Source: Coenobita brevimanus
Lineage: Eukaryota; Arthropoda; Malacostraca; Decapoda; Coenobitidae
Length of the DNA: 64,000 bases
Direction: 5' to 3'
Assembly (NCBI GenBank): GCA_032717465.1
Contig: CM064670.1
Coordinates: 18,283,439 to 18,347,438, forward strand
The notes beneath the pieces are model-generated. The model was not told where the DNA came from. It ran no database searches and was given only the letters and a program-made list of their open reading frames with translations. Within the stretch, counting starts at the first letter, position 1, and each line of letters starts with the position of its first letter. The translations under genes were made by a program, and so were the position numbers. Shown here one piece after another: positions 34,190-46,129 of the stretch.

Positions 34190-34700
34190 CTGTCCGTCAG
34201 TCTGAGGGTGGAAGAAAATGTGAAAGGTCAAGAAGATGATGTGGTATGGCAGATAACTTAATGTGTGAGAAAAGTTTTGAAGGTAAGGAACAAAATAATA
34301 CGATGAACGATAGAAATGGTAGGATGAAGAATGCATATAGACGCTTATGACAAACGTTCTGCCATCTTTTAATCTTGGCAGTCGGCGGAATGGTTTGTGC
34401 ACCAGAAGGTCTGCAAGAACGACTTAATCCCGTGAAGAACAAAGTGTGGCAGGCTTATGCTTAAGTGGTGAAGCATAGAAACTCGAAGGCTAGAAGGACG
34501 AACGAAAGGGTGTATGGCCCATTTCACAGAGCACTCTGTTAATAGTCCTTAGTTTTCATTATTTCTGGATCCAACCTATTACATACATTAGTGAGCAACG
34601 ATTGCTATAATGATGATAATGATGATGATGATGATGATGATAATGATGATGATGATGATGATGGTAGTGGTGGTGGTGGTGAAGATGATGGTGATAATGA
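34190..34700 (+). mobile_element. LINE-gamma copy 2, 3' end with GAT tail
   Basis: A degraded coding end near 34200-34270 parallels 24075-24125 (a GGAAGAAAATG block, then TTAATGTGTGAGAAAAG). TTATTTCTGGATCCAACCTA near 34559 is shared with the copies at 24350 and 37265. The copy ends in a GAT array at 34608-34690. The middle, about 34300-34480, is not clearly alignable. Confidence 0.45.
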
Positions 34701-34789
34701 TGAAACAAACACAACGAGTAACAGCACTAGCAAGGAGTGTTAAAATGTTGCCTTGAGAGAGTCACCAGATGGTATTCTGTCTCAGTGGA

Positions 34790-35000
34790 GATGGTGTGGC
34801 AGGCCAGGGAGGCATTGGGTATGAACAGTGTAGGGGAAGAGTGATGGTGAGGAAGGGCGTGGAGGGAGAAGAGAAGGCCACAGTGAGGGAAGGGAGGGAG
34901 AGTGTAGAAAAGAGAAAGGAGTGGAGGGGAAAACGGTGCGGAGGGGAGAAAGGTGTGAAGGGGAGAAGGGTGTGGAGGGAAGAACACGTTAGAGAAAATG
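34790..35000 (+). repeat. purine-rich degenerate repeat
   Basis: GGTGTGGAGGGAGAA-type words recur every 15-20 bases. The plus strand is almost all A and G. No coding signal. Confidence 0.6.
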
Positions 35001-35382
35001 GAAAGGGCTTAACATTAATGCCTATCGACTGTACAAGGGTCATTACGGCAATCATTTTTGCCAAGTTATAATCTTCCCAAGAAAACGATCTGCAGTAAGT
35101 CGATGCTGTATCAACGTCACAAATCGCACTGCCAAGTGAACAAGGGCAGGGTGGGAAAAAAAAAAAATCTGCCTATGACAGGCCAAAGAAAGGGATCAGT
35201 AAAGAGGGAAGAGAAAAGGGACACAGGGAGGGAAGGGAGGGAGAGAGGGAGGAATGGAGAAAGCGTCGGTAGGAAGGGTCAGTGATGAGGTGGCGAGAGG
35301 CTGGTGAGGGTAAGGGGGGGTGCTTGGGTGCCAGGGAGGGTAGTTACCCTTCTCAGGTAAACCTAAAATTTTATCCTTACTT

Positions 35383-35413
35383 AGGTAATGTGGGGTTTGC
35401 CAGACCCCAGTCT
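35383..35413 (+). repeat. MITE-H solo end
   Basis: AGGTAATGTGGGGTTTGCCA then GACCCCAG matches the left end of the MITE-H element at 35746 over the first 14 bases. It keeps the same foldback (TGGGGT...ACCCCA). No matching right end was found, so the copy is truncated or rearranged. Confidence 0.7.
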
Positions 35414-35653
35414 TTAAAAAATCACCAAAAAAACTTACAACAACTTTATTGAAACAATCGCTTGTACACAATTTCTGTAGCCCTTTTCCTTCAATTTAGT
35501 GCAAAATGTATGAAAATATAAGTGACGAAATACTGTAAGGAAAATTATAATGAAAAAGACTGACAAACTTTATACCAACTGAAATTAGTGATGGCCAATG
35601 TTTCTGTAAGAAGTAAGAGAAGCACGTGTCATAATTTTTTTTTTTTGTATGGA

Positions 35654-35655
<2 letters not shown>

Positions 35656-35743
<88 letters not shown>
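35656..35743. repeat. (AT)n microsatellite
   Basis: Pure AT run of about 88 bases ending two bases before MITE-H. Confidence 0.97.
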
Positions 35744-35745
<2 letters not shown>

Positions 35746-35746
<1 letters not shown>

Positions 35747-35942
35747 GGTAATGTGGGGTCCAGTGGACCCCAAGGTCCTTTATCGCGAAAATAGAGCCAG
35801 ACCCCGAACCAACCCCATCACCTCCCTAAACTAGTCTACTGGTCAGGAAGGTAGAGGGAAAACCAGATCCCAAGACCTTACAGTAATATATGAAACAACA
35901 TTAAGAAAAACAGAGTGGGGTCCCACAAACCCCACATTACCT
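35746..35942. mobile_element. MITE-H, 197-bp inverted-repeat element with a hairpin inside its ends
   Basis: The left end AGGTAATGTGGGGTCC and right end ACCCCACATTACCT are exact inverted repeats over 14 bases, with looser pairing further in. Just inside the left end, TGGGGTCCA-G-TGGACCCCA (35754-35772) is a perfect palindrome. The right end has a shorter version (TGGGGT...ACCCCA). No open frame of note. No clear target duplication was read. Confidence 0.75.
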
Positions 35943-36117
35943 GACGAGGGTTAATACTGGCAATGAGTTCCTCCTGCTCTGTCGTCTCAGGATGCGGCAT
36001 AACAAGCACTAAGTTTTCTCTTCAGATAATGATTTCTTACTCTAAGTACCAGATAGCTTCGCCAGATCTTCCATAACTAACAACCCATTACCACAACAAT
36101 CAACTCCTAACAGACTG

Positions 36118-36290
36118 GACTACTCCAACCTAACCTATTCTAATATACTAACTTAATGATATATTACACCGTCCTAACCTAACCTAACTTTAACAAAGTA
36201 ATCAAATCTAACCTAACCTAATCTAACCTAAGAAACAACCTGTACAGACTAGACAACCTAATCTAAACTAACCTTAACTAATTAATTACA
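36118..36290. repeat. degenerate CCTAA (telomere-like) repeats
   Basis: CCTAACCTAACCTAACT at about 36173-36189 and CTAACCTAACCTAATCTAACC at about 36208-36229, with looser CTAA words around. CCTAA is the complement of the arthropod telomere unit TTAGG. The array is too degenerate to be a telomere. Confidence 0.6.
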
Positions 36291-36589
36291 CCTAACACAA
36301 ATCTTCCTGGAAAAGAAAAGTCTGCAAATCGACAACAATTTAGGAAGTTTGTTCAAGAGGGCGGTATAGTTTCCAAACGTTCTCGTGCCTCTTTGGTGCA
36401 GAATTCATGAAAAGCACAAGAACTAGAGACACAGTGGAACAAACGTATGAGCTGCCTGGTATTACGGTATACGGTAAAGCTACTGAGTGTAAAAAAAATA
36501 ATATTTTCTAAAGCCAGATTATTTTATTCTGGGTGTGGGAAATCGTATACAATTACCGGTACAGGATTCACAAGAAACCAGAGAGGATG

Positions 36590-36840
36590 AACGCAAAGAG
36601 AGGAGGAAGATAGAGTGAGAGGGAGGGGCGGGGGTTAGAGGGAGGAGTGGCGTTGAGAGGGAGGGATGGGGTTGAGAGGGAGGAGAAAAGTGGGAGGCGT
36701 AAGGGTTGAGAGGGAGAGGTGGGGTTGAGAGGGAGGGATGGGGATTAGAGGAAGAGGTGGGATTGAAATTATGAAATGGAGGGGGAGGAGTGGGGGTGAA
36801 GAGAGAAGAGTAGAGGGTGGAAAGGTGGTGGGTGGGACTG
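36590..36840 (+). repeat. purine-rich minisatellite, about 20-bp unit
   Basis: Repeated GGGATGGGGTTGAGAGGGAG-like units with variations (GGAGTGGcGTTGAGAGGGAG). The proline/serine-rich minus-strand frame across it is an artefact. Confidence 0.7.
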
Positions 36841-36904
36841 GAGGTGGATATAGAAGATCGCAACACAGTGCAGGAGATCGTTACGGTACCCCCGGACGAA
36901 TTTT

Positions 36905-37345
36905 AAGGTATGGATCGAGTAAGAGCCATAGGCCATGAAGAAGGTGAATGGATATGGTATGAGTGTGTGTGAGAGTCAGGTATGGAAACTGATAAAGCCA
37001 GGAGGGTGTAACTTGACTGGATGAATTATGTTCGGAGGGACACAAGAAGGATTTGGTACCTCTTCTGATAATCGACGAAGTAACTGTTTTTGGCAGATGT
37101 ATGTCAAGCTCATCTGTTTATAAAAAGTATAGATGGTAATGTCTTTGAGATAGAATCAGGATTCCGGGGACTTGAATGATGTGCGAATGAGTATCTGACC
37201 CAATTCACTGGACAAGCTTTTGACAGTTTCCCCAGTTTTCCTACTTTCGCTTTCCTTGTTTCTGGATCCTACCTCATCCTATTCTTTGATACGAAAAAAG
37301 ATGATGATTATCATGATAATTATTAAGATGAAAATAATGATGATG
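36905..37345 (+). repeat. LINE-gamma copy 3, 3'-terminal part
   Basis: The stretch ends with GACTTGAATGATGTGCGAAT (37168), TTTCTGGATCCTACCTCATC (37260) and a GAT-rich tail (37300-37345). These are the same blocks in the same order as at 24350, 34560 and 26980. The upstream part is probably decayed coding sequence but is not readable. Confidence 0.5.
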
Positions 37346-37411
37346 ATGCGCCATTACATTTAAGCATTCCCTGACAGTTGTAAGAGGAGATTTAAAGAGG
37401 CTCATTATTAT

Positions 37412-37961
37412 CCGTCCCCGCCTCGGTGGGGCTCGGAGACGGGTAATGTTTACACTCGATTTGTCGATCTGTCTCTGTCTGTCTGTCTGTCTGTCTGTTA
37501 ACTTCTTTACGCGAAAACTACTGACGCAATTTTGACTATAATTACAGGGATGATGGGCTATGATATTCTGATCACCTGATTAATTTTGGGCCAAACTGGG
37601 CCAAGGCCCAGGCTGTAACAAAAAAGGTAAAAAAAAAAAAAAAAAAGTTTTTTCGCCATAACTCCTTTCAAACTCGTCATATCGACATGAAACCAAAACC
37701 CAAAGGTGCATCTTTCAAATCTGCATCCTAGAACATGCCTCATTACATCAGGGGGGTCACCCCCTAGTTAGCGGTAGGGGGGTCAATGTCAGTTGAGTCG
37801 GGCCCAAAATTTAAAATGGGCATAAAATAATCAATTTTCATCCGATTTACTCCAAATTTGATATCTGACATCTTTGACTAGATATCCTGTTGTGTTTATT
37901 CGTCAGCACTAAAATGACTGCCGGGGACGGGTCTGCTGTGCCTTGGCACGGATTCTTGTTT
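37412..37961 (+). repeat. Rep-560, complete copy
   Basis: A second copy at 49551-51117 (interrupted by a LINE) aligns along its whole length. It starts CCGTCCCCGCCTCGGTGGGG and has a (TCTG)n patch at 37471-37498. ACGCGAAAACTACTGACGCA and TCGTCATATCGACATGAAAC follow, and it ends with GCCGGGGACGGGTCTGCTGT then CACGGATTCTTGTTT. The CCGTCCCCG start and CGGGGACGGG near the end are inverted relative to each other. No coding capacity is seen. Confidence 0.75.
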
Positions 37962-38239
37962 GTACTGGCGTGAGAATGTGGCTACGTAATCGACCATATG
38001 TTGTTCGGCAGACAACCCCGTACTTAGATGATTCATAGCTGGAGAGAGCAAACCGTCATGCTATAAATGTATTAATGATACAGATGTGAAAGTGATGTTA
38101 AAGTACTGGAATAGGACATATAATGTACTTTAAAAAATTTCCAGGTTTGTTCATCTTTTGATTTACCTTATCAGGTACGGTAAGCTTATTTATAAGGTTT
38201 AAAAAAACTGCAGTAAGAGACGGGAGATGCAACTGATGT
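37962..38239. other. unassigned sequence
   Basis: No gene recognised. Confidence 0.5.
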
Positions 38240-38545
38240 ACGTTGTGAGTAGTGTGGCAGTGTGTGATATGAGTGAGGTGTCGCTGTGTGAGGTGTGGTA
38301 TATTGTTACAGAATGATGTGTGTTATGTGTGACGGTGTGAGGTATGTAAAAGGTATTTCAGCGTGTAGTGGGTGGGACGTATGGAAATTTATGGTGTAAG
38401 TTGTATATGTGTAAGATGTGGTGATAGTGTGTGATGTGTAAGGTGCAAGGCAATGTGTGAGGCGTGACGTGTGGCAGAGTGAGGTGAGGTCGTGGAAGGT
38501 GAGGTTGTATGAGGTGTGGCAGTGTGGAGTGTGGTGGTGTATTCT
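38240..38545 (+). repeat. GT-rich degenerate minisatellite
   Basis: Variations of GTGTGAGGTGTGGCAGTGTG recur irregularly, about every 18-25 bases. No coding signal. Confidence 0.65.
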
Positions 38546-38589
38546 AATGCTGTGATTTTTCTGACGGCCTATACTTTATTGGTTAAGTG

Positions 38590-38815
38590 AATTATAGTTG
38601 TCCACCTTAATTTGGCAAAGACTTTCGTCCTCTTGCACCTATTTCTCCGTGGCTTAGTGGCAGAATAAGAAAATAACAATGCCTTAAATCCTTCCCATGG
38701 CACGTCTTCCAGAATAGCATCGACTTCTAGAGTGGGTTTTTTTTTTCTTTTTATAGCTCGGCATCAAGTGAGAGAGATGGCAGTTTTAAGCCAAGTTAAA
38801 GTGGTCAGAGTATAG
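38590..38815 (+). repeat. Rep-B dispersed repeat, copy 4
   Basis: CCACCTTAATTTGGCAAAGA, CTTGCACCTATTTCTCCGTG, GTGGCAGAATAAGAAAATAA, CCATGGCACGTCTTCC and GATGGCAGTTTTAAGCCAAG follow the order of the other Rep-B copies. Confidence 0.6.
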
Positions 38816-39739
38816 TGATGGGCCCACACACGTGTCACTCTGCCAATATCAACACAGCTGCCTCTACACGGATATAAACACAAGATATAACTGCATGTCG
38901 TGGAAGGAAGGTTCATTACTGTGTAAGGACACCCCTACAATGAGTAAGGACACGCCTACACAGGATGGGTGTCGAGGAAAAGATGACATAGTTGCGTGAA
39001 TGCCTTTCTTGATATTGTGTGATTATTTTGTTAGTATGTTGCTAGGGTGTCAAGAGAAATAAAAGTATGGAAATTATTTTTTTGAGCTATAACGGCAAGC
39101 GATGCACGATTAAGGCCAAATTCAAACAAAATTCTCCAATATTATTTCTCTTGCCTTCCTTTTCCTCCAAACAGACTGTCACATACTATACACCAGTGCA
39201 AAATAAGGTGACTGATGAAGGCGATGGAAAACACGAAGGAAATGAAAACGAGCATGGAGAAGAAGACGATGACGATGACGACGACAACGACGACGACGAC
39301 GACAATGATGATGATGATAACGAAAGAAGGGCCTGGAGGTGTTACGGCCATCCCATTACAATCTCAGGTAAGAAACGTCTAGAAACAGATAAACAGAAAA
39401 GAAACAAGGATAATCTCCAGAACATCCAACGGAAAGTGTCCCAGCATCTCCATGTGAATGGTTCTTGATTCAGACCCTGTTCTTGACTTTCATTGGAAGG
39501 AACTACTTTTGCGAGCTTTCATGCGTTGGTTCCTTCTTTTAACATCATCATCATCATTATCATCATCATGTCCCAGCCCCATTTTCAGTATTAGAGATGA
39601 GGGCAGGGTCCAACAGGAAGATGAATCTCGGTAAAAAATACGTCATAAGAAAGGGCTGCATATTCTGAAAAATTTGCAGAATGATGTTAAATACACCACT
39701 GCTGTCAAGAGAAAGATGCTGTTGCCACTCCCAGGATCC
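38816..39739. other. unassigned sequence with an acidic-repeat open frame
   Basis: A 133-codon open frame (39067-39468) is carried mainly by GAC/GAT repeats at 39266-39320 encoding an aspartate run. It lacks recognisable domains and is probably not a gene. A short (ATC)n lies at 39545-39570. Confidence 0.5.
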
Positions 39740-39935
39740 TGTGACTCACTCAGCTCAATAAAATCGTCTGGCATAAGCCGCCAAAGAATATCTGAGTAGT
39801 CCCGGCCAAGAAGAGGCTAAAGGTGACCGTACTAACTCTCATGGTCTCACATGAGTCACTCTTACATGAATAAAATCGCCTGGTGTCAGAAGGAACGCAT
39901 TACTAGAGCTGTCTCGATCATGAGGGGTTAATAAA
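39740..39935 (+). repeat. two MITE-T units
   Basis: CTCAGCTCAATAAAATCGTC (39760) and CATGAATAAAATCGCCTGGTGTCAGAAGGA (39866) are two copies of the core about 105 bases apart. The second ends GATCATGAGGGGTTAATAAA, the TTAA-bounded terminus. Confidence 0.55.
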
Positions 39936-40012
39936 TGTACTGTTAATTAAATTATGTCGCTTAACAAAAGATGCCAACTATTGAGATAAAATTACATATT
40001 ATATACACACTC

Positions 40013-40140
<128 letters not shown>

Positions 40141-40149
40141 ATGCGATGC

Positions 40150-40580
40150 TTAGAGATGTTGGTACAGAGATGCTGTTTAACAGAAAGATGTATTCAACAG
40201 AAAGAAATTTTACAACTGATCATTGTTACAAAGATGCTGCAAAAACAATGACGTTGTTAACAGAACGATGCCGTTAATGGACAAATGATGTTAACTCTTT
40301 TGTGATCGAGATAACTCTAGTAATCCATTCCAGCTGACACTAAACGATTTTATTCAGCTGAGAATGACTCATATGAACCTGAAAAGATCAGTACTGGTAA
40401 CATTAGAATAAAGCTTTTGGTCGAGAAAACACAAGAATTCTAATGAAGCAAACGGCAGACGATTTTATTCAGATGAAAGTGAGCCATGGGAGCCTCAGTG
40501 TTAACAGGAAAATGCTTGAATATATAAAACTGCTGTTAACAGAAAGATGCTGCTTATAAAGAGAAACATTTTATAGAGGT
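40150..40580. repeat. AACAGAAAGATG words and MITE-T cores
   Basis: Degenerate (TT)AACAGAAAGATGCTG words recur at 40178-40280 and 40510-40560. Between them lie two cores, ACTAAACGATTTTATTCAGC (40343) and GCAGACGATTTTATTCAGAT (40455), in the orientation opposite to the copies at 39740. Confidence 0.5.
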
Positions 40581-40687
40581 GCTGTTCGGATACGTCTCAG
40601 TTTTGGCGGGCTTACTGAGAAAATTTAGGCTGTTTTCCTGGGCTTCATATTTGGTGGCAGTGTGTTGCCTGCCAGAAACCCCCTCTC

Positions 40688-40690
<3 letters not shown>

Positions 40691-40766
<76 letters not shown>
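40691..40766. repeat. (CA)n microsatellite
   Basis: Pure CA run, followed by looser CATACA repeats to about 40900. Confidence 0.97.
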
Positions 40767-40767
<1 letters not shown>

Positions 40768-40899
40768 ACAAAGTCAGAGAACAATCAATACACACATATA
40801 CATACATACATACATGCACACAAACATACATATACATACAATGCATAAGCACATCACACACACAAACATACACACATGGACGAATACAGAAATACACAC

Positions 40900-41339
40900 A
40901 CACTCACTTATTAACAATATTCATCCAGGTAGCCTATCACTGATGACGCACACCAGGTAGAGAGTAAACAAGAAATTATTACCTTTTTCATTATCATAAT
41001 CATCATCATCATCATCTTTATCATTTGCCTCATTTCGTACCTCATTATCATAACCATATCATTAAACGTATTCATATGTTAGCATCATAATATTCATATT
41101 TATCACCACCTTGTACTAATCAGACCTTCTCAGGTCTAATTTACTAAGCTTCTTTTTCCAAATCTCTTTCTAAACCAAACATATTTACGACTTTCATCCC
41201 CTCCACATAATTCTCTGCCTGCCGCCTCCCCTCCCTCCAACTCTGGACGTGATCTAAACACAAATTCTCCCGCCCTGTGCCAGTTGTGTAGCGGCCGTAA
41301 ATACTGTTGCATCATCCATATCCTAAAACTGAAGTAAAA
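40900..41339. other. unassigned sequence
   Basis: An ATC-rich patch lies at 40993-41025. No gene recognised. Confidence 0.5.
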
Positions 41340-41830
41340 CAGGCTGCTTGTGTGTAGTTCAAATAGATGCTTAAAAACATCAAACATTACCACAGTCAGG
41401 CTCCTATGACTCACTCTCAGCTGAACTATATCGTCTATTGTTGGCATACATAGAATATAAGTGTTGTCACGACCGTAAAAGGTGATTGGTACCATTATTA
41501 ACACTCTCGGGTTCAGCAATGGAATACAATCGTTGGGTGTCAGCCGAAATAAAATCCTTGAGTTGTTCTAACTGTGAAAGGGTTGCTGGCACAACGGTTA
41601 ATACTCTCCAGCTGTGATACTTACTCTCAGCTAAATAAAACCGTCTGGAGTTAGGGTAAGAGGATGATACTAGAGTTGTATCGAACATGAAATTATTAGT
41701 GGAACCAGTATTAAAAATCTCAGGCTTCTATACCTTCTCATCTGAATAATATAGTTTGGTGTTATCTATAGATTACTAAAGATGTTACCATCATGAGTGG
41801 GGTCAATACCTAAGCCATCCGGTTACCTAA
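41340..41830 (+). repeat. tandem array of MITE-T units, about 110-bp period
   Basis: Core words fall at 41432 (CGTCTATTG), 41531 (CGTTGGGTG), 41642 (CGTCTGGAG) and 41754 (GTTTGGTG), spaced 99-112 bases. Each is preceded by a CTCTCAGCTGAA-like block and followed by an ACTAGAGTTGT-like block and an ACCATGAAAGG-like block. This looks like head-to-tail amplification of one MITE-T-related unit. Confidence 0.6.
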
Positions 41831-41929
41831 GAAAAGAAAAACCAAATCAATAAATAAGCGTCATCCATAGAAATCCCCAAACCACTTGCCGTAAAAAAAA
41901 AAAAAAAAAAAAAAATCTATACAGCCATC

Positions 41930-42740
41930 AAAATCATCCACTGTTACCTCTACAACACCAAAACCATCTACAATCATTTATAAAAACACCGAAATTTAGT
42001 GCTGTTATAAAAAAAAAAATCTTCAGAAGGAATTCATTAAAAAACAAAAAAACATCCACCTTTATTTACAAGACTATGAAAACCATCTGTCATTATATAT
42101 ATATATATAAAAAAAAGTATCAAAATCACTCAACGGAATTAAAAAAAAAAAAAAAAAAAGAAGAAAGAAATCCATCATCCATCAAAAATATCTACCACTG
42201 TTCATACAAATATCCAAACCATCCACAAGTACCTATAACAGCACCAAAATCCATCCACCAGTATCCGTTGAAATGTCAGCCTATCCACCATTAAGCATAC
42301 GAAATACAAAAATTAACCATCACTAACTATTCGAAATATCAAAATTATTCACCGTTAACAATAAAAACACCAAAACTACCCACCATAAACTATAAAACAT
42401 ACAAAAATTATCCATCATTAACTATACCAAGTCCTAAAACTATCCATCATCAGCTATAAAAAATGCCCAAATTATCCACCACCAACTATAAATAATACCA
42501 AGATTATCCACCATCAACTATAAACTATATCCAAACTATCCATCTTTAACTATCAAACACCGAAACTATCCACCATGAACAATAAAACACCGAAACTATC
42601 CACCATTAACAATAAAACACCGACACTATCCACCATTAACAATAAAACATCGAAACTATCCACCATTAACTATAAAACACCGAAATTATCCACCATTAAC
42701 TATAAAATTACGAAACCATTCATTATTATGAACAAAAGTA
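41930..42740 (+). repeat. 30-bp minisatellite grading into degenerate copies
   Basis: The clearest units (42555-42720) are AAACTATCCACCATTAACAA then TAAAACACCG, 30 bases each. Upstream to about 41940 the same words appear with increasing divergence. A ten-residue periodic frame results and is not a gene. Internal A runs lie at 41895-41914 and 42142-42159. Confidence 0.8.
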
Positions 42741-42747
42741 ATTACCC

Positions 42748-42750
<3 letters not shown>

Positions 42751-42824
<74 letters not shown>
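42751..42824. repeat. (CA)n microsatellite
   Basis: Pure CA run just after the 30-bp minisatellite. Confidence 0.97.
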
Positions 42825-42827
<3 letters not shown>

Positions 42828-42829
42828 TA

Positions 42830-43550
42830 GGGTTACCAAAATGCCCAAAAAGATGAATAAATATATAAATTAATAAAAAGTAGAACACCGTTTAATTGTC
42901 CAAGGACAGTGTTGATAAAGAAAAACTTCCCACGGCCATTGCCTGCTAGAAGCCGTGATACGCGTATCAATTGACCTGGAAGTCAAGATCACTGATCTTG
43001 TACATGTCACCCTTGGTCATCACAGTCTATATGTGCACCACGTTCAGTGGCTCTAGCTTTAATCCGTCATGAAAAATAAGGTGATATATAAAGTATCCGG
43101 AAAAGTCCCGTTTTTTCACCCCAGGCGATCTCAGAGAATAGTCTACCGATTGGAACCATACTCGCATCCGACCTGCGTCCGCCTTAAGGCTATTTTGTAA
43201 TAAAAATTTCAGCTTCCCAGCTTAAGAGGTTCTTAAGAGAATGGCTGACCCACTTTTCTGTGTTCTTGATAATAACCGGAGATCCGGTTACGAATTGCCA
43301 CCATATTCAGCCAAAAGAAACGGATAGCTGTCTGACTAAGCTGACCAAGTTTGAAGACTCTAGGCTGAATAACCCTTGAAATTTCACAAGTTAAAACAAA
43401 AAAGTTTTCATTCATTGTTTGTCCTTCATCTGTTCTGTTATTTAAAAAAAAAAAAAAAAGGAATCATAATAATATTACTGACAAAAACAAGTACACTTCC
43501 CACAGGGATGATGGAAGTTTTAATAATCTCAACCACTTAGCATCACCGTG
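42830..43550. other. unassigned sequence
   Basis: An A run lies at 43444-43459. No gene recognised. Confidence 0.5.

Positions 43551-43551
<1 letters not shown>

Positions 43552-43635
<84 letters not shown>
43552..43635. repeat. (CA)n microsatellite
   Basis: Pure CA run of about 84 bases. Confidence 0.97.
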
Positions 43636-43639
<4 letters not shown>

Positions 43640-43640
<1 letters not shown>

Positions 43641-46092
43641 CCAAACATCATTCAGCTTTATCCAGAACAAATTCTCTAGGCCATCCAGTTTTTCTGTAGG
43701 AAAAAAATTGGCTACAGCATCATCCCCTTATTCGCAAGCTCTGTGTATATTTCTTCAGCTGTATGAAACCGTTTAGCTTAGATTATGATAAAATATCACT
43801 GTTCATTGGTCGTGGGAAAATTCGAGTAATCAACTGAGGTTTCAATCTCTTCATCACGTCCAAGTATTTCTCATTCTTCCAATCACATGATGATTGTAGT
43901 TAGCTTCAGGCAGATGTTTTAAACTTGAGGAGTAATATTCAGCCTTCATTCACCCCTTTACTACTAGATGTTCCTAATAGCTGAATTAGATTGTGTGGTA
44001 GTAGTTTAATATAAATGAATGACGTCACCATGGAGATGGTGTTAATGCCATTGCCTATGTGGAGTCCCCACGCATCTGTATCAGTTCGTGTGAGGTCCAC
44101 TGCAGGAGCGGGTCTTCTCTGACGGAAAGTAACAGCTGAAGTATACCTATTTAAAGTACGAATTAGGACTGAATGTCTGTAGTACGATCACTGCATAAGA
44201 AGGTATTGTAATGATTTGTCTGTTTGTGTCTACGCCTGGGTAGGTTAGCAACGTGAACTGACAAAGTGTAAAAAAATGATGACATGTAGACAGACCGGCA
44301 CTACCAGCACATACTTAAAATGTCCGCCACAGATGAATACTAACCCAGACTATATGCACCACACACTGGGTAACATATGCATACAACTCACGAACCACTA
44401 TAGTCCTGTAGCTCTTAAGCAGTAGAAAATCGTCTGGCGTTAGAAAAAAAAAAAAAAAAAACTACTGGATAGTTGTGATGAAAGGGACAAAATCAGAAAA
44501 AAAATAGTATATGTTCGATGGTCGCTGAAAAACATTAAGTCGAAGTAAATTTATTTTTAATCCTATAAATGTTGAAATCCAGGTAAAGTGATCTGGCATT
44601 AGAAAGAACTGAATAACAATGTCCAACGACGGAAGAGAAAGGATTAAAGACTCCCTAGATGTTTCGATATGTCACAGTTAAAGACGAACGACAGAGAAAG
44701 GCCACAACAGCTGACAGGGCGGAAGAGGAAACGTCAGAAAGCATTCGAGACGCTGGGGTAACAGGGTACGGGAGCGGGGATAATAGCATGCCCTGGCTTT
44801 TACTAAACTAATTAATAGTATTACGAAGACGACTTTGGTATTTTGTTCTTGTTACCTCCACGCTGTTCTCTCCAGGTGAAGGAAGCTGTCCCCCCAACCC
44901 CTTAACCCCCAACCCACACCAAGGCAAAAGTCATGAGAATAATTGTTTATTCTGGCTAATTCTGAAATTAACATCACTGTGATGACGACACTTACCTTTT
45001 TTTCTTGGCACAGCCGATGAATAATGAAGCCTAAGAAAGATCCCATCCCTGCCCTCCTCTCTCCGTAATGCAGGGGTTACCAAATCTCCATAAATCCCAT
45101 GTACCACGAAGACGATTTTTGGTATCGTCTGACGATTTTACTCAGCTCGGCACCCCTCCCATAACCTACAATTACCACCATTACGACTCTTATAGTATGT
45201 TCTTGCTGCAACCTGATGATTTTATGCCGCTGAAGATAGATGTCCCTTCTCCCCATACCCCACGGCTTATGAGGTCTCTTTTTACCTCTACATAGGCGCT
45301 GGCGAGGGACTCTTCTGGCGGAGGCACCAAGATGGCCGGGCAACTTCCGTGCCTGGTTATATAAACGTCCCTCAACTCTCTCCCTGTCCCCTGAGAGGAG
45401 TATGGTGGACTGCAAGAGAGGGCATCTTCAACCTGCAGCCCATGAAGTTCACGTCCAGATGAGTGTGGGTTTGCTATTACTGCTACTACCCCCCGCAATA
45501 GTATGATACCTTCTGTACTCTATTGCTGCTACCTCCTGACGACTTCATTCATTTAAGGAAATACCTCCTGTAGTGAAGTGGTTAGATACGCCTGTTTTCG
45601 GAAAGGCTAGTATTGGATCTAATGCCGTAATTTACCTTACTGGTTTAGTAGACACCTGCACAATGACGTACGGTGTCGATTTTTTTTTTTTTTCCCTGAA
45701 TAAAGATAATGATATTAACTACTTCACTGGTGCAGGAGAGAGACGCCTTCACGTGATGGTATCGGTATGTCCGGGTGGTGGAGTTGCCCGTTATACTAAC
45801 GTTCCCTCCCTATCCCCAGAAAGGAGGATGGTGAACTGCGGAAGAAGGACAACTATGGCTGCAGTTATACGAGTTCGCAATCAAATAAGCGAGTGGTGAC
45901 GATTGCCACTACTGCTAACTGTGTCACTATGGTAATATTAGAATAAATATAATTAGAGGAATCCACTACTAGACAGGCTATTTTGGACTCAACTAAATGA
46001 TTAACTTCTGATTACGTATTTTTCGTATTATATTCTCTTACATCCAGACGATTTTATTTGGTTTAGGAGAGGCTTTTCAAACTGGAGGATTC
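43640..46092. other. unassigned sequence with scattered MITE-T cores
   Basis: No gene recognised. MITE-T cores or halves lie near 43960-44030 (CCCCTTTACTACTAGATGTT then TAGCTGAATTAGATTGTGTGG), 44415 (GTAGAAAATCGTCTGGCGTT), 45128 (CGTCTGACGATTTTACTCAG), 45206 (GCAACCTGATGATTTTATGC), 45530 (CTACCTCCTGACGACTTCAT) and 46043 (ATCCAGACGATTTTATTTGG). Confidence 0.5.
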
Positions 46093-46129
46093 TTTTTTAA
46101 TAAAGGAAGAAAGAACCAAAGGTCAAAAG

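Noticed and set aside
39067..39468. 133-codon acidic protein
   Set aside because: Half of it is GAC/GAT repeat, and there is no recognisable domain or supporting neighbour.
41340..42740. CRISPR-like array of regularly spaced repeats
   Set aside because: The units are whole diverged tandem copies without conserved repeats separated by unique spacers, and the setting is eukaryotic.
42575..42856. Protein with a ten-residue repeat (NNKTPKLSTI)
   Set aside because: A 30-bp minisatellite is divisible by three and so gives a periodic frame. The units degrade on the upstream side without keeping the frame.
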